Origin: AP-15 sp963702685 | GTDB lineage: Bacteria > Pseudomonadota > Alphaproteobacteria > ATCC43930 > CGMCC-115725 | NCBI GenBank assembly: GCA_963702685.1 | Contig: CAVPDQ010000022.1 | Coordinates: 124,001 to 188,000 of the forward strand | DNA: 64,000 bases | Direction of reading: 5' to 3' | Part shown: one piece after another, positions 56,131 through 64,000 of the stretch | Layout of the letters: each line of letters starts with the position of its first letter | How positions within the stretch are numbered: position 1 is the first letter of the stretch | Translations under genes and position numbers: made by a program | Notes under the pieces: generated by a model | What the model was told of the DNA's origin: nothing | Seen by the model: the letters and a program-made list of their open reading frames with translations, nothing else | Database searches by the model: none

Positions 56131-56182
56131 CCCGGCGAAGGCCGGGACCCATGTCAGCCATAGGCACCGGCCTTCGCCGGTG
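56131..56182. repeat. REP-like pair of GC hairpins
   Basis: CCCGGC-GAAG-GCCGGG (56131-56146) and CACCGGC-CTTC-GCCGGTG (56165-56182) are perfect stems, with GGCGAAGGCC and GGCCTTCGCC as inverted copies. They lie in the gap after the 516-residue gene and resemble alphaproteobacterial REP elements; they may also terminate that gene. Confidence 0.65.
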
Positions 56183-56269
56183 TGGCGAGATGTTGGTGTT
56201 ATTATTGCCTCACAAATTGTGTGAGTGACTCTGAGCATTCCGGGCCGATCTCTACAAGGAGGATCACCG

Positions 56270-57217
56270 ATGCCGCAACACCTGCATCGCCGCGCTTTCA
56301 TCAAGGCCGGAGCCGCCGCCGTCGGGGCGATCACGTCCGCCGAGATGCTGCCGCGCGCCGCCCGAGCCGCCGCTTCGCCGATCATCGACGCCCAGGTGCA
56401 CTCCTACGAGCGCAACTCTCCGAGCCGGCCCTGGGCCGGCACTCTGGTCGGGCCGAAGGAGATCACCGGCGACCAGATGGTGGTGGCGATGGACGCGGTC
56501 GGGGTGGACGGCGCGGTGCTGGTGTCGCCCTACTCGATGTACCGCTACGACCCGAGCTATGTCCTCGAAGTGGTGGCCAAGCACCCGGACCGGTTTGGTC
56601 TGGTCAAGCCGGTCGATCCGAACGATCCCGCGGTTGCCGAGAACATCGCCGACTGGAAGGCGAAAAAGGGCACGGTCGGCGTCCGGGTCATCATGCGCGA
56701 CGATGCCTCGGCCGATCCGGCCAATCCCGGCGTCAACCGGGTATTGGCGGCGGCGGCAAAGCACTCGCTGGCTGTCAATCTCTTGTGCTGGGGCCATTTG
56801 GATCAGGCCGCGCAACTGGCGGCGCGCAACCCGAGCACGCGCCTCGTCGTCGATCACCTCGGCATAAAGCAGCCTTTCGCACCGCCGCCGCCGGCCGAGC
56901 CTTGGGCTGATTTGCCAAAGGTGCTGGCGCTCGCCGCCTATCCCAATGTCGCGATCAAGATCACCGGCGCCTGCACATTGTCGCACGAGAAGTTCCCGTA
57001 CAAAGACATCTGGGAGCCGGTTGGCCATATCTTCGACGCCTTCACCCTCGATCGCTGCCTGTGGGGCACCGACTGGACCCGCGCGATCAAATTGCTGACC
57101 TACGCCGAGGGCGTCGATGCCTTCCGTCTCGCCGACCGCCTCTCCGACAGCGACCGCGCCAAGCTGATGGGCGGCACGGCAAGCCGCGTCTACAACTGGT
57201 CGCCATCAAAGGCGTGA
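56270..57217 (+). CDS. Exported amidohydrolase family 2 protein (Tat signal)
   Basis: A 315-residue protein. MPQHLHRRAFIKAGAAAVGA is a twin-arginine signal with RR-AFIK. The mature part is a TIM barrel: IIDAQVHSYERN holds part of the metal site, LVVDHLGIKQPF follows, and LWGTDWTRAIKLL supplies the C-terminal Asp. The ATG at 56270 follows AAGGAGGA. It probably acts on lactones or aromatic carboxylic acids in the periplasm; this is inference. Confidence 0.85.
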   Translation: MPQHLHRRAFIKAGAAAVGAITSAEMLPRAARAAASPIIDAQVHSYERNSPSRPWAGTLVGPKEITGDQMVVAMDAVGVDGAVLVSPYSMYRYDPSYVLEVVAKHPDRFGLVKPVDPNDPAVAENIADWKAKKGTVGVRVIMRDDASADPANPGVNRVLAAAAKHSLAVNLLCWGHLDQAAQLAARNPSTRLVVDHLGIKQPFAPPPPAEPWADLPKVLALAAYPNVAIKITGACTLSHEKFPYKDIWEPVGHIFDAFTLDRCLWGTDWTRAIKLLTYAEGVDAFRLADRLSDSDRAKLMGGTASRVYNWSPSKA

Positions 57218-57275
57218 GCGCGCACGTCGCCGCTGTCCCTTGAACGAAAGCGTTCCGCTGTGATCTCTTTCGCTC

Positions 57276-57470
57276 ATGGAGATTACTGCTGAACAGATCC
57301 GCGCCGCCCGCGCTTTGCTGCGCCTCGAGCAAGCGCAGCTTGCCCGACGCACCCAGGTCTCGGTTGTCACCATCCGCCAAACGCCGCGACCTGCCGCTCC
57401 TGTTCAAGGGCGCCGCCAGTCGGTGTTTGCAGCCAGAAGCTCGGTCAGTAGCTGCCAGTTGGCGGGTTGA
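57276..57470 (+). pseudogene. Remnant of an XRE-type regulator
   Basis: The first 34 residues (EITAEQIRAARALLRLEQAQ, then LARRTQVSVVTIR) match a common alphaproteobacterial HTH regulator start. After VTIR the sequence becomes Pro/Arg/Ser-rich without the expected second half of the domain, so the gene is truncated or shifted. Confidence 0.5.
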
Positions 57471-57540
57471 CCGCCGATCTCACGAGCAATATATTGGTGG
57501 TCTATCTAAAGCGTCTTCATAGTTGATTTTTGTGACCAAT

Positions 57541-57825
57541 TTAAGCTGCGCGGACGGTGAGCTTGAGGCCGAGCGCCTTGATGACGCGTGCCAGCGTGTC
57601 CAGCGTCGGGTTCCCTTCCGGCCGAAAGGCCTTGTACATCGCCTCCCGGCTGATGCCGGCCTCGCGTGCGACCTCGGTCATCCCGCGAGCGCGCGCCACG
57701 TCTCCGAGCGCCGCCGCGATCAGAGCCGGGTCGCCGTCCTCGAAGGCAGCCTCGAGGTATTCCCTTACGTCTTCCGCCGTTTTCAGATGCTCGGCGGGGT
57801 CCCAAGGGAATGTTTCAAGAGCCAT
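57541..57825 (-). CDS. HigA-like antitoxin of an addiction module
   Basis: A 94-residue HTH protein: FPWDPAEHLKTAEDVREYLE, then MTEVAREAGISREAMYKAFR and NPTLDTLARVIKALGLKL, matching the addiction-module antidote family. It starts inside the 3' end of the toxin gene (11-base overlap), the HigBA order. Confidence 0.88.
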   Translation of the reverse strand: MALETFPWDPAEHLKTAEDVREYLEAAFEDGDPALIAAALGDVARARGMTEVAREAGISREAMYKAFRPEGNPTLDTLARVIKALGLKLTVRAA

Positions 57826-58135
57826 CTCTGTCTTCCTTCGCCAGCTCTTTGGCGCGTCCAATGTCGCGGTCCTGCGTGCTCTTGTCGCCGCCGCAGAGCA
57901 GCACGACCATCTCCGGACCGCGGTGTATGAAGTAGACGCGGTATCCCGGTCCGTAGTCGATCCGCAGCTCCGAAACTCCGGTCCCAACCGGACGCACGTC
58001 GCCGGGGTTGCCCAACGAGAGGCGGCGAATCCGGATGTTGATCCGAGCAACAGCAGCGCGGTCGCGGAGGCTGTCGAGCCACCGGCCGAACGCCGGCGTC
58101 TGCCGTACCTCGATCACCCGTGTAATATGGTACAC
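57815..58135 (-). CDS. RelE/ParE/HigB-like toxin
   Basis: A 106-residue basic protein of the addiction-module killer family: VRQTPAFGRWLDSLRDRAAVA, GVSELRIDYGPGYRVYFIHR and LLCGGDKSTQDRDI. RelE-fold toxins cleave mRNA at the ribosome. The ATG at 58135 is the only sensible start. It leads the antitoxin, so the pair is likely autoregulated from a promoter just upstream. Confidence 0.9.
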   Translation of the reverse strand: MYHITRVIEVRQTPAFGRWLDSLRDRAAVARINIRIRRLSLGNPGDVRPVGTGVSELRIDYGPGYRVYFIHRGPEMVVLLCGGDKSTQDRDIGRAKELAKEDRDGS

Positions 58136-58160
58136 AGATGCTGGTTTGTCGACACCGCCG

Positions 58161-58985
58161 TCACCCGTTGCCGCCCGCAGGAAGCGGCCAGCCGAGCCAA
58201 TTGCACAACGCTTCGCCCATGACGAGATCGAGGTCGCGGCCCTCGAGCCACGGCAGCTCCTCGGTGAACAACGTCACGCACTGGCGCCAGGAGCACGGCA
58301 TGCGGGTGATGTCGGTGCCCCAGAACATGCGCTCGGGGCCGAAGGCGTCGAAGCAGCGCCGGAGGTGCGGATGCAGGCTCTTGAACGGGTATTGGTCTTC
58401 GGCGTAGCCGGCCTGGCCGGTCGCCTTGACCGCGATGTTCGGGTGTTTGGCCAAGGCCAGCAATTCCGGCTGGAGGCGATAGGCGGCTTCGCCCTTGCTG
58501 GCGCGGGGCACGCCCATGTGATCGACGATCAATTTCAAACCGGGATGGCGCTCGGCGATCCGGCCGACCGTCGGCAGAAACATTGCCGCCCCGAGCGAGA
58601 TCGGCACTTGGGCGCGCTCTGCTACGGGCCACAGCCAGTCGAGCGTGCCGTCGGTAAACCAGGATTGCGGGTGCCGCTCGTTGGTATAAAACCGCAATCC
58701 GAGCCGCCCCGGCCGCTCCTTCCAGTGCGCCACGAGGTCGCGACCCTGCGGGTCGTCGAGATAAAACCAGCCCATGATCGCAAAGCGGTCCGGGTATTTG
58801 CGCACCGCCGCTTCCGCCAGCTGGTTCGAATCCGGGTCCCACAGCACCGGGTGGATCAAGGCCCGGTCGACGCCGGCCTCATCCATGCCGGCGATCGCCT
58901 CCTCGGCCGAATAGGGCGTCTGGCGATGGTGCGGCGACGGCGTGCCCTTTTCCCAGAGATGGATTTGTCCATCGACGATCAGCAT
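58161..58985 (-). CDS. Amidohydrolase family 2 protein
   Basis: A 274-residue cytoplasmic relative of the exported amidohydrolase at 56270. MLIVDGQIHLWEKGTPSPHH has the first metal site (QIH), LKLIVDHMGVPRAS and RMFWGTDITRMPCSW follow, the last with the metal Asp. The ATG at 58985 follows AAAGAGAA. Two related hydrolases within 3 kb suggest paired catabolic use. Confidence 0.88.
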   Translation of the reverse strand: MLIVDGQIHLWEKGTPSPHHRQTPYSAEEAIAGMDEAGVDRALIHPVLWDPDSNQLAEAAVRKYPDRFAIMGWFYLDDPQGRDLVAHWKERPGRLGLRFYTNERHPQSWFTDGTLDWLWPVAERAQVPISLGAAMFLPTVGRIAERHPGLKLIVDHMGVPRASKGEAAYRLQPELLALAKHPNIAVKATGQAGYAEDQYPFKSLHPHLRRCFDAFGPERMFWGTDITRMPCSWRQCVTLFTEELPWLEGRDLDLVMGEALCNWLGWPLPAGGNG

Positions 58986-59162
58986 AGGAATTCTCTTTCG
59001 TGCTCTCTTCGCTGCTGCAGGATCGCCCAGCGCGCCGCCGAACGCCACCGCCGCGATCTTCTTGGCGACGTCGGTTGCCGCGGGCTTTTGGGGTGCCGCG
59101 GTGCAGGGTTTGTCGTATCTTCCGCGGCGACGGATGTGGAAAAGCCGGGGCGCTGGACGAGG

Positions 59163-59405
59163 GTGAGGTCGGATGGTCTGTCGCGGCGCGGGCTGTTGCG
59201 GGCGATGGCTGCGGGTGCCATAGCGGCGCGCAGCGCGGCGGCTGCGGAGAAGGTGTCGCAAGCGGAGGCGCGGTATCAGGACCGGCCGAAGGGCGGGTTC
59301 AGCTGTGCGGCGTGTGCCCTCTTCCGGCCACCGCGCGCCTGTGTCGTCGTCGCCGGTGATATCAGCCCCGACGGCTGGTGCCGGTTTTTCGATTTGCCGG
59401 ACTGA
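59163..59405 (+). CDS. High-potential iron-sulfur protein with Tat signal
   Basis: HiPIPs are periplasmic one-electron carriers. The 80 residues begin with SRRGLLRAMAAGAIAARSAAAA, a Tat signal with RR. The mature part has FSCAACALFRPPRACVVVAG and ISPDGWCRFF: four cysteines for a [4Fe-4S] cluster in the HiPIP spacing with conserved GWC. A GTG at 59163 is a working start; an in-frame GTG about 30 bases upstream is possible. It lies 20 bases before fumC. Confidence 0.88.
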   Translation: MRSDGLSRRGLLRAMAAGAIAARSAAAAEKVSQAEARYQDRPKGGFSCAACALFRPPRACVVVAGDISPDGWCRFFDLPD

Positions 59406-59425
59406 ACCATTAGTCGAGGGAACCA

Positions 59426-60850
59426 ATGCCGGACGACAATTCACCGGGCTATCGGATCGAGACCAACTCGATGGGCGAGGTTCGGGTGCCGGATCATCGC
59501 CTCTGGGGGGCGCAGACCGAGCGCTCGATCGAGAATTTCCCGATCGGCGTGGGGCGGTTCCATTGGGGCCGGCCGGTGATCCGCGCCTTTGGCATCCTGA
59601 AAAAATGCGCCGCCCAGGCCAATCTGGAGCTCGGCGAATTGCCGGCGGAAAAGGCCCGCCTGATCGTGCGTGCGGCGCAGGAGGTGATCGACGGCAAGCT
59701 CGACAGCGAGTTTCCGCTGGTCGTGTTCCAGACCGGCTCCGGCACCCAGACCAACATGAACGCGAACGAGGTGATCTCGAACCGCGCGATCCAGCTCGCC
59801 GGCGGGGTCATGGGCTCGAAAAAGCCGATCCACCCGAACGACGATGTCAATCGCTGCCAATCCTCGAACGACACCTTCCCGACCGCGATGCACATCGCCT
59901 CGGTCGAGGTCATCGCCAACCGGATGCTGCCGGCGTTGCGCGCCTTGCGCGACACGCTCGACGCCAAGGCCGAGGCGTATGCCGGCATCGTCATGGTCGG
60001 GCGCACGCATTTGCAGGACGCCACCCCCTTGACCGTCGGCCAGATGATTTCGGGCTGGGTGGCGCAGCTCGACGACGCGACGGCGACGATCGAGCGCGCC
60101 TTGCCCGGCCTTTTGGAGCTGGCGATCGGCGGGACCGCGGTCGGGACCGGGATGAACGCGCATCCGCGGTTTGGCGATACCGTGGCGCGGCTGGTGGCGG
60201 CCGAGACCGGGCGGAAATTTGTCGCGGCGGCGAACAAGTTCGCGGCCCTTTCGGCGCATGACGCGATGGTCAATGCCAGTGCCGCGCTGCGCACCGCGGC
60301 CGGTGCCTTGATGAAGATCGCCAACGATGTGCGCTGGTACGCCTGCGGCCCGCGCGCTGGAATTGCCGAGCTGTTGATCCCCGAAAACGAGCCGGGCTCG
60401 TCGATCATGCCGGGCAAGATCAACCCGACGCAATGCGAGGCGTTGACGATGGTCGCGGTGCAGGTGTTCGGCAACGACCAGGCGGTGGCGTTTGCCGGCA
60501 GCCAAGGGAACTTCCAGCTCAATGTCTATAAGTCGGTGATGCTGCACAATCTGATCGAATCGGCGGAGCTCTTGGCCGATGCGGTGCTGTCGTTCGACGA
60601 GCGCTGCGCCCGCGGCATCGAGCCCAACGAAAGGCGCATCGCCGAGCATCTCGAAAACTCGCTGATGCTGGTGACCGCGCTCAACCCGCATATCGGCTAC
60701 GAAAAGGCGGCGAAAATTTCGCTGACCGCTTACCACGAAGACATCAGCCTGCGCCAAGCGGCGCTAAAGCTGGGTTTTGTCACCGGGGCCGAATTCGACG
60801 AATGGGTCCGCCCCGAAGACATGACCCACCCGTTGCCCGAGGGGCGGTAG
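59426..60850 (+). CDS. fumC: Class II fumarate hydratase
   Basis: Interconverts fumarate and malate in the TCA cycle. The 474 residues contain GSGTQTNMNANEV, VGRTHLQDATPLTVGQ and the signature GSSIMPGKINPTQCE, with a C-terminal domain of normal length. No cluster-binding cysteine motif is present, so it is the oxygen-stable class II type. It probably shares a transcript with the HiPIP gene. Confidence 0.95.
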   Translation: MPDDNSPGYRIETNSMGEVRVPDHRLWGAQTERSIENFPIGVGRFHWGRPVIRAFGILKKCAAQANLELGELPAEKARLIVRAAQEVIDGKLDSEFPLVVFQTGSGTQTNMNANEVISNRAIQLAGGVMGSKKPIHPNDDVNRCQSSNDTFPTAMHIASVEVIANRMLPALRALRDTLDAKAEAYAGIVMVGRTHLQDATPLTVGQMISGWVAQLDDATATIERALPGLLELAIGGTAVGTGMNAHPRFGDTVARLVAAETGRKFVAAANKFAALSAHDAMVNASAALRTAAGALMKIANDVRWYACGPRAGIAELLIPENEPGSSIMPGKINPTQCEALTMVAVQVFGNDQAVAFAGSQGNFQLNVYKSVMLHNLIESAELLADAVLSFDERCARGIEPNERRIAEHLENSLMLVTALNPHIGYEKAAKISLTAYHEDISLRQAALKLGFVTGAEFDEWVRPEDMTHPLPEGR

Positions 60851-60968
60851 GCGCTGCGGGTGGCGCAAGACCGGGCGTTGCCGGTATAATGGACGGTGGA
60901 GGTGGAGCGGTGCAGCGCGCCGGCTTTGTCTCCGACAAAATCAAGAGCAGCAAGAACCGGGAGGCCGC

Positions 60969-61979
60969 ATGAACAGAAGGTCGGTATTGCTGTCCGGGCT
61001 CGCTCTCCCCGTGATGGCGGCCGGGCTGCGGGCGACCGCGGCGCCGCTGCAAACGGTCAAGGTCGTCATCCCGGAAAACAGCGTCTTTGTCTTGAGCTGG
61101 CAGGGCGCGCGGGATGCCGGCGTGTTCACGCAACACGGGATCGACCTCGACGTCGATGTGCGGCCGTTCGCCGCCTATCTCGCGGGTTTACCCAGCAAGG
61201 AATGCCTGGCCACGACCTATGCCGGGCTCGAAGCCATCGCGAAGATCAACCAGGGTCTGGATTGGGCGGTCATCGGCGGCGGGTTGACCGTGTTTCAAGA
61301 AGTGTTCGTCCGCGCCCAATCGCCGATCAGCAAGATCGAGGATTTGCGCGGCAAAAAGCTCGGGACCTTCTCGACCGCTTCGGGCGCGCTCAAGGCGACG
61401 CGGGCGGCGCTGATCGACGCCTACGGCTTCGATATCGCCAAGGAGACAAAGCTCGTGCAGCTGGCGCCGCCGGCGCTGTTCAAGCTCGTCGAAAACGGCT
61501 CGGTCGACGCGATGATCAATACCAGCTCGTTCACGATCGACGCGGCCTCGGCGCCGGACAAGTTCCGGTCGATCTTTTCGCCGAACGATTATTGGAAAAA
61601 GAAAACCGGCTATCCGATCGTCTGGTCGGCGCCGCTCGTCGCCTGGAAGAGCTGGGTCGAAGAGGATGTGCCGCGCGCCACAGCCTTCGCCGCCGCCGCC
61701 GAGGAGTCGTTCCGCCGGCTGCGCGATCCGCCGAACTTCGATGCCGCGGTCGAGAAATACGGAGCCCTCGCCGGGATCAAAGGCGAGGCGGCAACCGCCA
61801 CCTACAAGAAATGGCTCGGCGAGAAGCGGCTGTTTCTGACCAGCTGGGACCGGAAATCGGTCGATGCCCAGTGGCAGTTTCTCGAAATGGCCAAGCGCCA
61901 CGGGGTTTTGGAAAAGGTTCCCGACGAAGAGAAGCATGCGCTGCTGGTCGAACCCGGAGGCCGTGAAAGCCGCGAGTGA
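60969..61979 (+). CDS. ABC transporter substrate-binding protein, copy 1
   Basis: A 336-residue NMT1/TauA-like periplasmic binding protein. MNRRSVLLSGLALPVMAAGL is an export signal with RR (Tat-like). Mature blocks are VKVVIPENSVFVLSWQGARD, GKKLGTFSTASGALKATRAA and a WKKKTGYPIVWSAPLVAWKS stretch. It has a near-identical neighbour at 62048. The GGGAGGCCGC sequence precedes the ATG. The ligand is probably an anionic organic compound; which is not known. Confidence 0.88.
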   Translation: MNRRSVLLSGLALPVMAAGLRATAAPLQTVKVVIPENSVFVLSWQGARDAGVFTQHGIDLDVDVRPFAAYLAGLPSKECLATTYAGLEAIAKINQGLDWAVIGGGLTVFQEVFVRAQSPISKIEDLRGKKLGTFSTASGALKATRAALIDAYGFDIAKETKLVQLAPPALFKLVENGSVDAMINTSSFTIDAASAPDKFRSIFSPNDYWKKKTGYPIVWSAPLVAWKSWVEEDVPRATAFAAAAEESFRRLRDPPNFDAAVEKYGALAGIKGEAATATYKKWLGEKRLFLTSWDRKSVDAQWQFLEMAKRHGVLEKVPDEEKHALLVEPGGRESRE

Positions 61980-62047
61980 GGATCGGCCTGCGCTCTTTTC
62001 GGCGCGCCGCAAAGAAACGAAAACATGTCCGGAATTGGGAGGATCGC

Positions 62048-63061
62048 TTGAACAGAAGGACGATGCTGATCTGCGGGCTCGCTGTGCCGATCGCGGCCGC
62101 GGCCGGCACCCGGGCCAAGGCGCGGGCGCTCGAGCCGGTCAAGGTCGTCATCCCCGAAAACAGCGTCTTTGTCTTGAGCTGGCTCGGGGCGAAGGACGCC
62201 GGGGTGTTCGAGAAGCACGGCATCGATCTCGAGGTCGATGTGCGGCCGTTCGCCGGGTTTCTCGCCGGCTTGCCGAGCAAGGAATGCATGGCGACGACCT
62301 ATTCCGGCATCGATGCGATCGAAAAGATCAATGAGGGGGTGGACTGGGCGATCATCGGCGGCGGCTTGACCTTGATGGAGGATGTGATCGTCCGCAAGGA
62401 CTCGCCCTTCCAAAAGGTCACCGACCTGCGCGGCAAGAAATTCGGCACCTTCTCGACCGGCGCCGGCTCGTTCAAGGCGGCGCGGGCGGCGATCATCGAC
62501 GCCGAAGGCTTCGACATCGCCAAGGACGCGAAGCTCGTGCAATTGGCCGCCCCGGCATTGCTGAAGCTGCTGGCGAACGGCACCGTCGATGCGATGATCA
62601 ACATCAGCTCGTTCACGATCAAGGCCGCCTCCCAGCCCGACAAGTTCCGCACGATCTTTATCCCGAACGAATATTGGAAAAAGAAGACCGGCTACCCGAT
62701 CGTGTGGACCGCCCCGCTCGTCGCCTGGCGCAGCTGGGTCGAAGCGGACCCGACACGGGCGAAGAACTTTGCCGAGGCGACCGCGGAATCGTTCCGCTGG
62801 CTGCGCCTGCCGGCAAATTTGGATGCCGCGGTCAAAGCGCACGGGACGCTTGCCGGCGTCACCGACCCGGCGACGATCAAGGCTTATAAGGAATGGCTCG
62901 CGGCAAAGCGGATGTTCATGACCCGGTGGGACCGCAAAGCGGTCGATGCCCAATGGCAGTTTCTGGAAATGGCAAAAGCCCGCGGCGTCCTCGACAAGGT
63001 GCCGGACGAGCAGAAATACGCGCTCCTGGTGGAACCCGAGGCTGCGGGAAAACAAGGGTGA
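62048..63061 (+). CDS. ABC transporter substrate-binding protein, copy 2
   Basis: A 337-residue paralogue of copy 1 with the same domain order; long runs are identical, for example VKVVIPENSVFVLSWLGAKD against copy 1's WQGARD. The start is a TTG at 62048, after GGGAGGA, analogous to the ATG of copy 1, where the residues NRR follow directly. Its stop overlaps the permease start as GTGA. Two binding proteins for one permease suggest a duplication that is diversifying ligand range. Confidence 0.88.
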   Translation: MNRRTMLICGLAVPIAAAAGTRAKARALEPVKVVIPENSVFVLSWLGAKDAGVFEKHGIDLEVDVRPFAGFLAGLPSKECMATTYSGIDAIEKINEGVDWAIIGGGLTLMEDVIVRKDSPFQKVTDLRGKKFGTFSTGAGSFKAARAAIIDAEGFDIAKDAKLVQLAAPALLKLLANGTVDAMINISSFTIKAASQPDKFRTIFIPNEYWKKKTGYPIVWTAPLVAWRSWVEADPTRAKNFAEATAESFRWLRLPANLDAAVKAHGTLAGVTDPATIKAYKEWLAAKRMFMTRWDRKAVDAQWQFLEMAKARGVLDKVPDEQKYALLVEPEAAGKQG

Positions 63062-63823
63062 AAGGGGCGCGGCCGGGGCTGCTGCGCCGGGCGGTGCCGG
63101 TTGTCGCCGGCCTGGCCATCTGGCAGGGGGTCTCGCTGTTTTTCCTTCCGGTCTTCTTCCCCGGACCGGGTGTGCTCGCCGAGCGCATGATCGCGATCTA
63201 TGCGGACCCGGCCTCCTATGTCGTGGTCGGCGAGACGCTCGCCCGCATTTTCGAGGGGTTTGCCGTTTCGATGGCGATCGGGGCGGCGCTCGGTCTCGCG
63301 ATGGGGCTGAAGCGCGGCGTCGAAATCTTTTTTGACAGCTGGATCATGGTCTTGTTGAGCTTTCCGGCGGTCTGCTGGGCGTTTCTTTCGGTCTTGTGGT
63401 TCGGATTGTCGGGTGCCGCGGCGATTTTGACGATCGTCTTGATCGTCGTGCCGTTTGTCGCGATGAACATCTGGGAGGGCACCAAGGCGGTCGAGAAGGA
63501 CCTGATGCGAGATGGGCAAGGTCTACCGGGCCGACCGCGGGCTGATCTTGCGCAAGGTGCTCGTTCCGCAGCTGATGCCGTATGTATTCTCGTCGCTGCG
63601 GATCGCGCTGTCGCTGTCGTGGAAGATCGCGCTCGTCGCCGAAGCGTTCGGCGCCGGCAATGGCGTGGGCCAGCAATTGATCTATTGGTTTCAGGACACC
63701 CGCGTCGACATGATGCTCGCCTGGGGGGGCAGCTTTATGGTCGTCATGGTGCTGATCGACCTGTTCGTGTTTCGCCTGTGGGCGCGGCGCAGCTTTGCCT
63801 GGCGCCAGCAATTCGCCACCTGA
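63058..63823 (+). pseudogene. ABC transporter permease, frameshifted
   Basis: A TauC/SsuC-type inner-membrane permease with several hydrophobic helices. The GTG at 63058 opens frame 1 through NIWEGTKAVEKDLM. Sense then continues in another frame from MGKVYRADRGLILRKVLVPQ through SLSWKIALVAEAFGAGNGVG to the stop at 63823, the EAA-loop region typical of such permeases. The shift lies near 63512, where one extra base or two missing bases in CTGATGCGAGATGGG would restore the frame. It may be an error in the assembly. Confidence 0.82.
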
Positions 63824-64000
63824 TGCGGCGTCGGGACATGGCATCGGTCGTCCTCGATCAGACGCTTGAGCCGAGTGCTGTGGCGCCCGCGGCCATTGCC
63901 GTCGGCAATTTGACAAAGCGGTTTCCGGCGCCGGGGGCGGTGGGCGATTTCGTCGTCATCGAGGGCGTGTCGCTGAGCGTGGCGGAAGGCCAATTCGTCA
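63823..64000 (+). CDS. ABC transporter ATPase, N-terminus (continues past right edge)
   Basis: The ATG at 63823 overlaps the permease stop as TGATG. The 59 visible residues include VGNLTKRFPAPGAVGDFVVI and EGVSLSVAEGQFV, the start of an ABC ATPase of the nitrate/sulfonate/bicarbonate group; Walker A lies beyond the window. It completes a binding-protein, binding-protein, permease, ATPase importer. Confidence 0.85.
   Translation, partial: MRRRDMASVVLDQTLEPSAVAPAAIAVGNLTKRFPAPGAVGDFVVIEGVSLSVAEGQFV

Noticed and set aside
58008..59162. A long plus-strand ORF running into the HiPIP gene
   Set aside because: Only its last 80 codons encode a protein with motifs. The rest is antisense to the amidohydrolase at 58161-58985 and has no recognisable content.

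Overview
The window is GC-rich DNA from an alphaproteobacterium, most likely in or near the Rhodospirillales. The evidence is the gene order rodZ-like/ispG/hisS/prfA/prmC/DUF4167/clpB, the presence of DUF4167 and a GcrA-like Cys/His protein, rpmB beside tamA/tamB, and many catabolic genes typical of soil alphaproteobacteria. No rRNA or other species marker is present, so this placement is inference.

Layout. 1-10.35 kb: part of a prophage or prophage-derived element. On the minus strand it carries two early/regulatory genes, terS and terL, then six further genes, then a portal protein cut by the left edge. A plus-strand S24-type repressor with visible operators closes it. Five of the genes between terL and portal encode proteins with export signals, including an 854-residue tailspike-like protein. 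10.38-26.0 kb: housekeeping core with clpB, DUF4167, prmC, prfA, hisS, ispG and a RodZ-like gene on minus, then rpmB, tamA and tamB on plus. 26.0-28.9 kb: an XRE regulator divergent from an acyl-CoA dehydrogenase and a DUF917 gene. 28.9-31.25 kb: an orphan three-gene operon of unrecognised proteins. Two of the three genes are broken, and the operon sits behind a near-consensus promoter and an internal terminator. 31.3-36.7 kb: M81 peptidase, luciferase-like monooxygenase, enoyl-CoA hydratase, enolase-superfamily enzyme and VOC protein. 36.9-44.3 kb: ATP-dependent DNA ligase, VapBC, a capsule/O-antigen type epimerase, a cyclic-nucleotide-gated K+ channel, DUF455, Bcp and a small membrane protein. 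44.4-50.0 kb: amidohydrolase, agmatinase, a frameshifted TPP enzyme, a DUF2283/DUF4258-like pair and a metallo-hydrolase. 50.1-54.3 kb: two tRNA-Val(CAC) genes, one anomalous, then a hypothetical gene, typA and a PfkB kinase. 54.5-60.9 kb: a 516-residue unknown protein, two amidohydrolases, a HigBA-type pair, a HiPIP and fumC. 60.97-64 kb: an ABC importer with two tandem substrate-binding proteins, a frameshifted permease and an ATPase cut by the right edge.

The translation and isoprenoid genes form a tightly overlapping minus-strand block, and tamA/tamB are translationally coupled. The catabolic genes look like a loose uptake-and-degradation repertoire for organic acids or amides whose substrates cannot be read from sequence. 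Four loci carry a frameshift or in-frame stop inside otherwise well-conserved sequence. They are either real pseudogenes or assembly errors, and only reads can decide.
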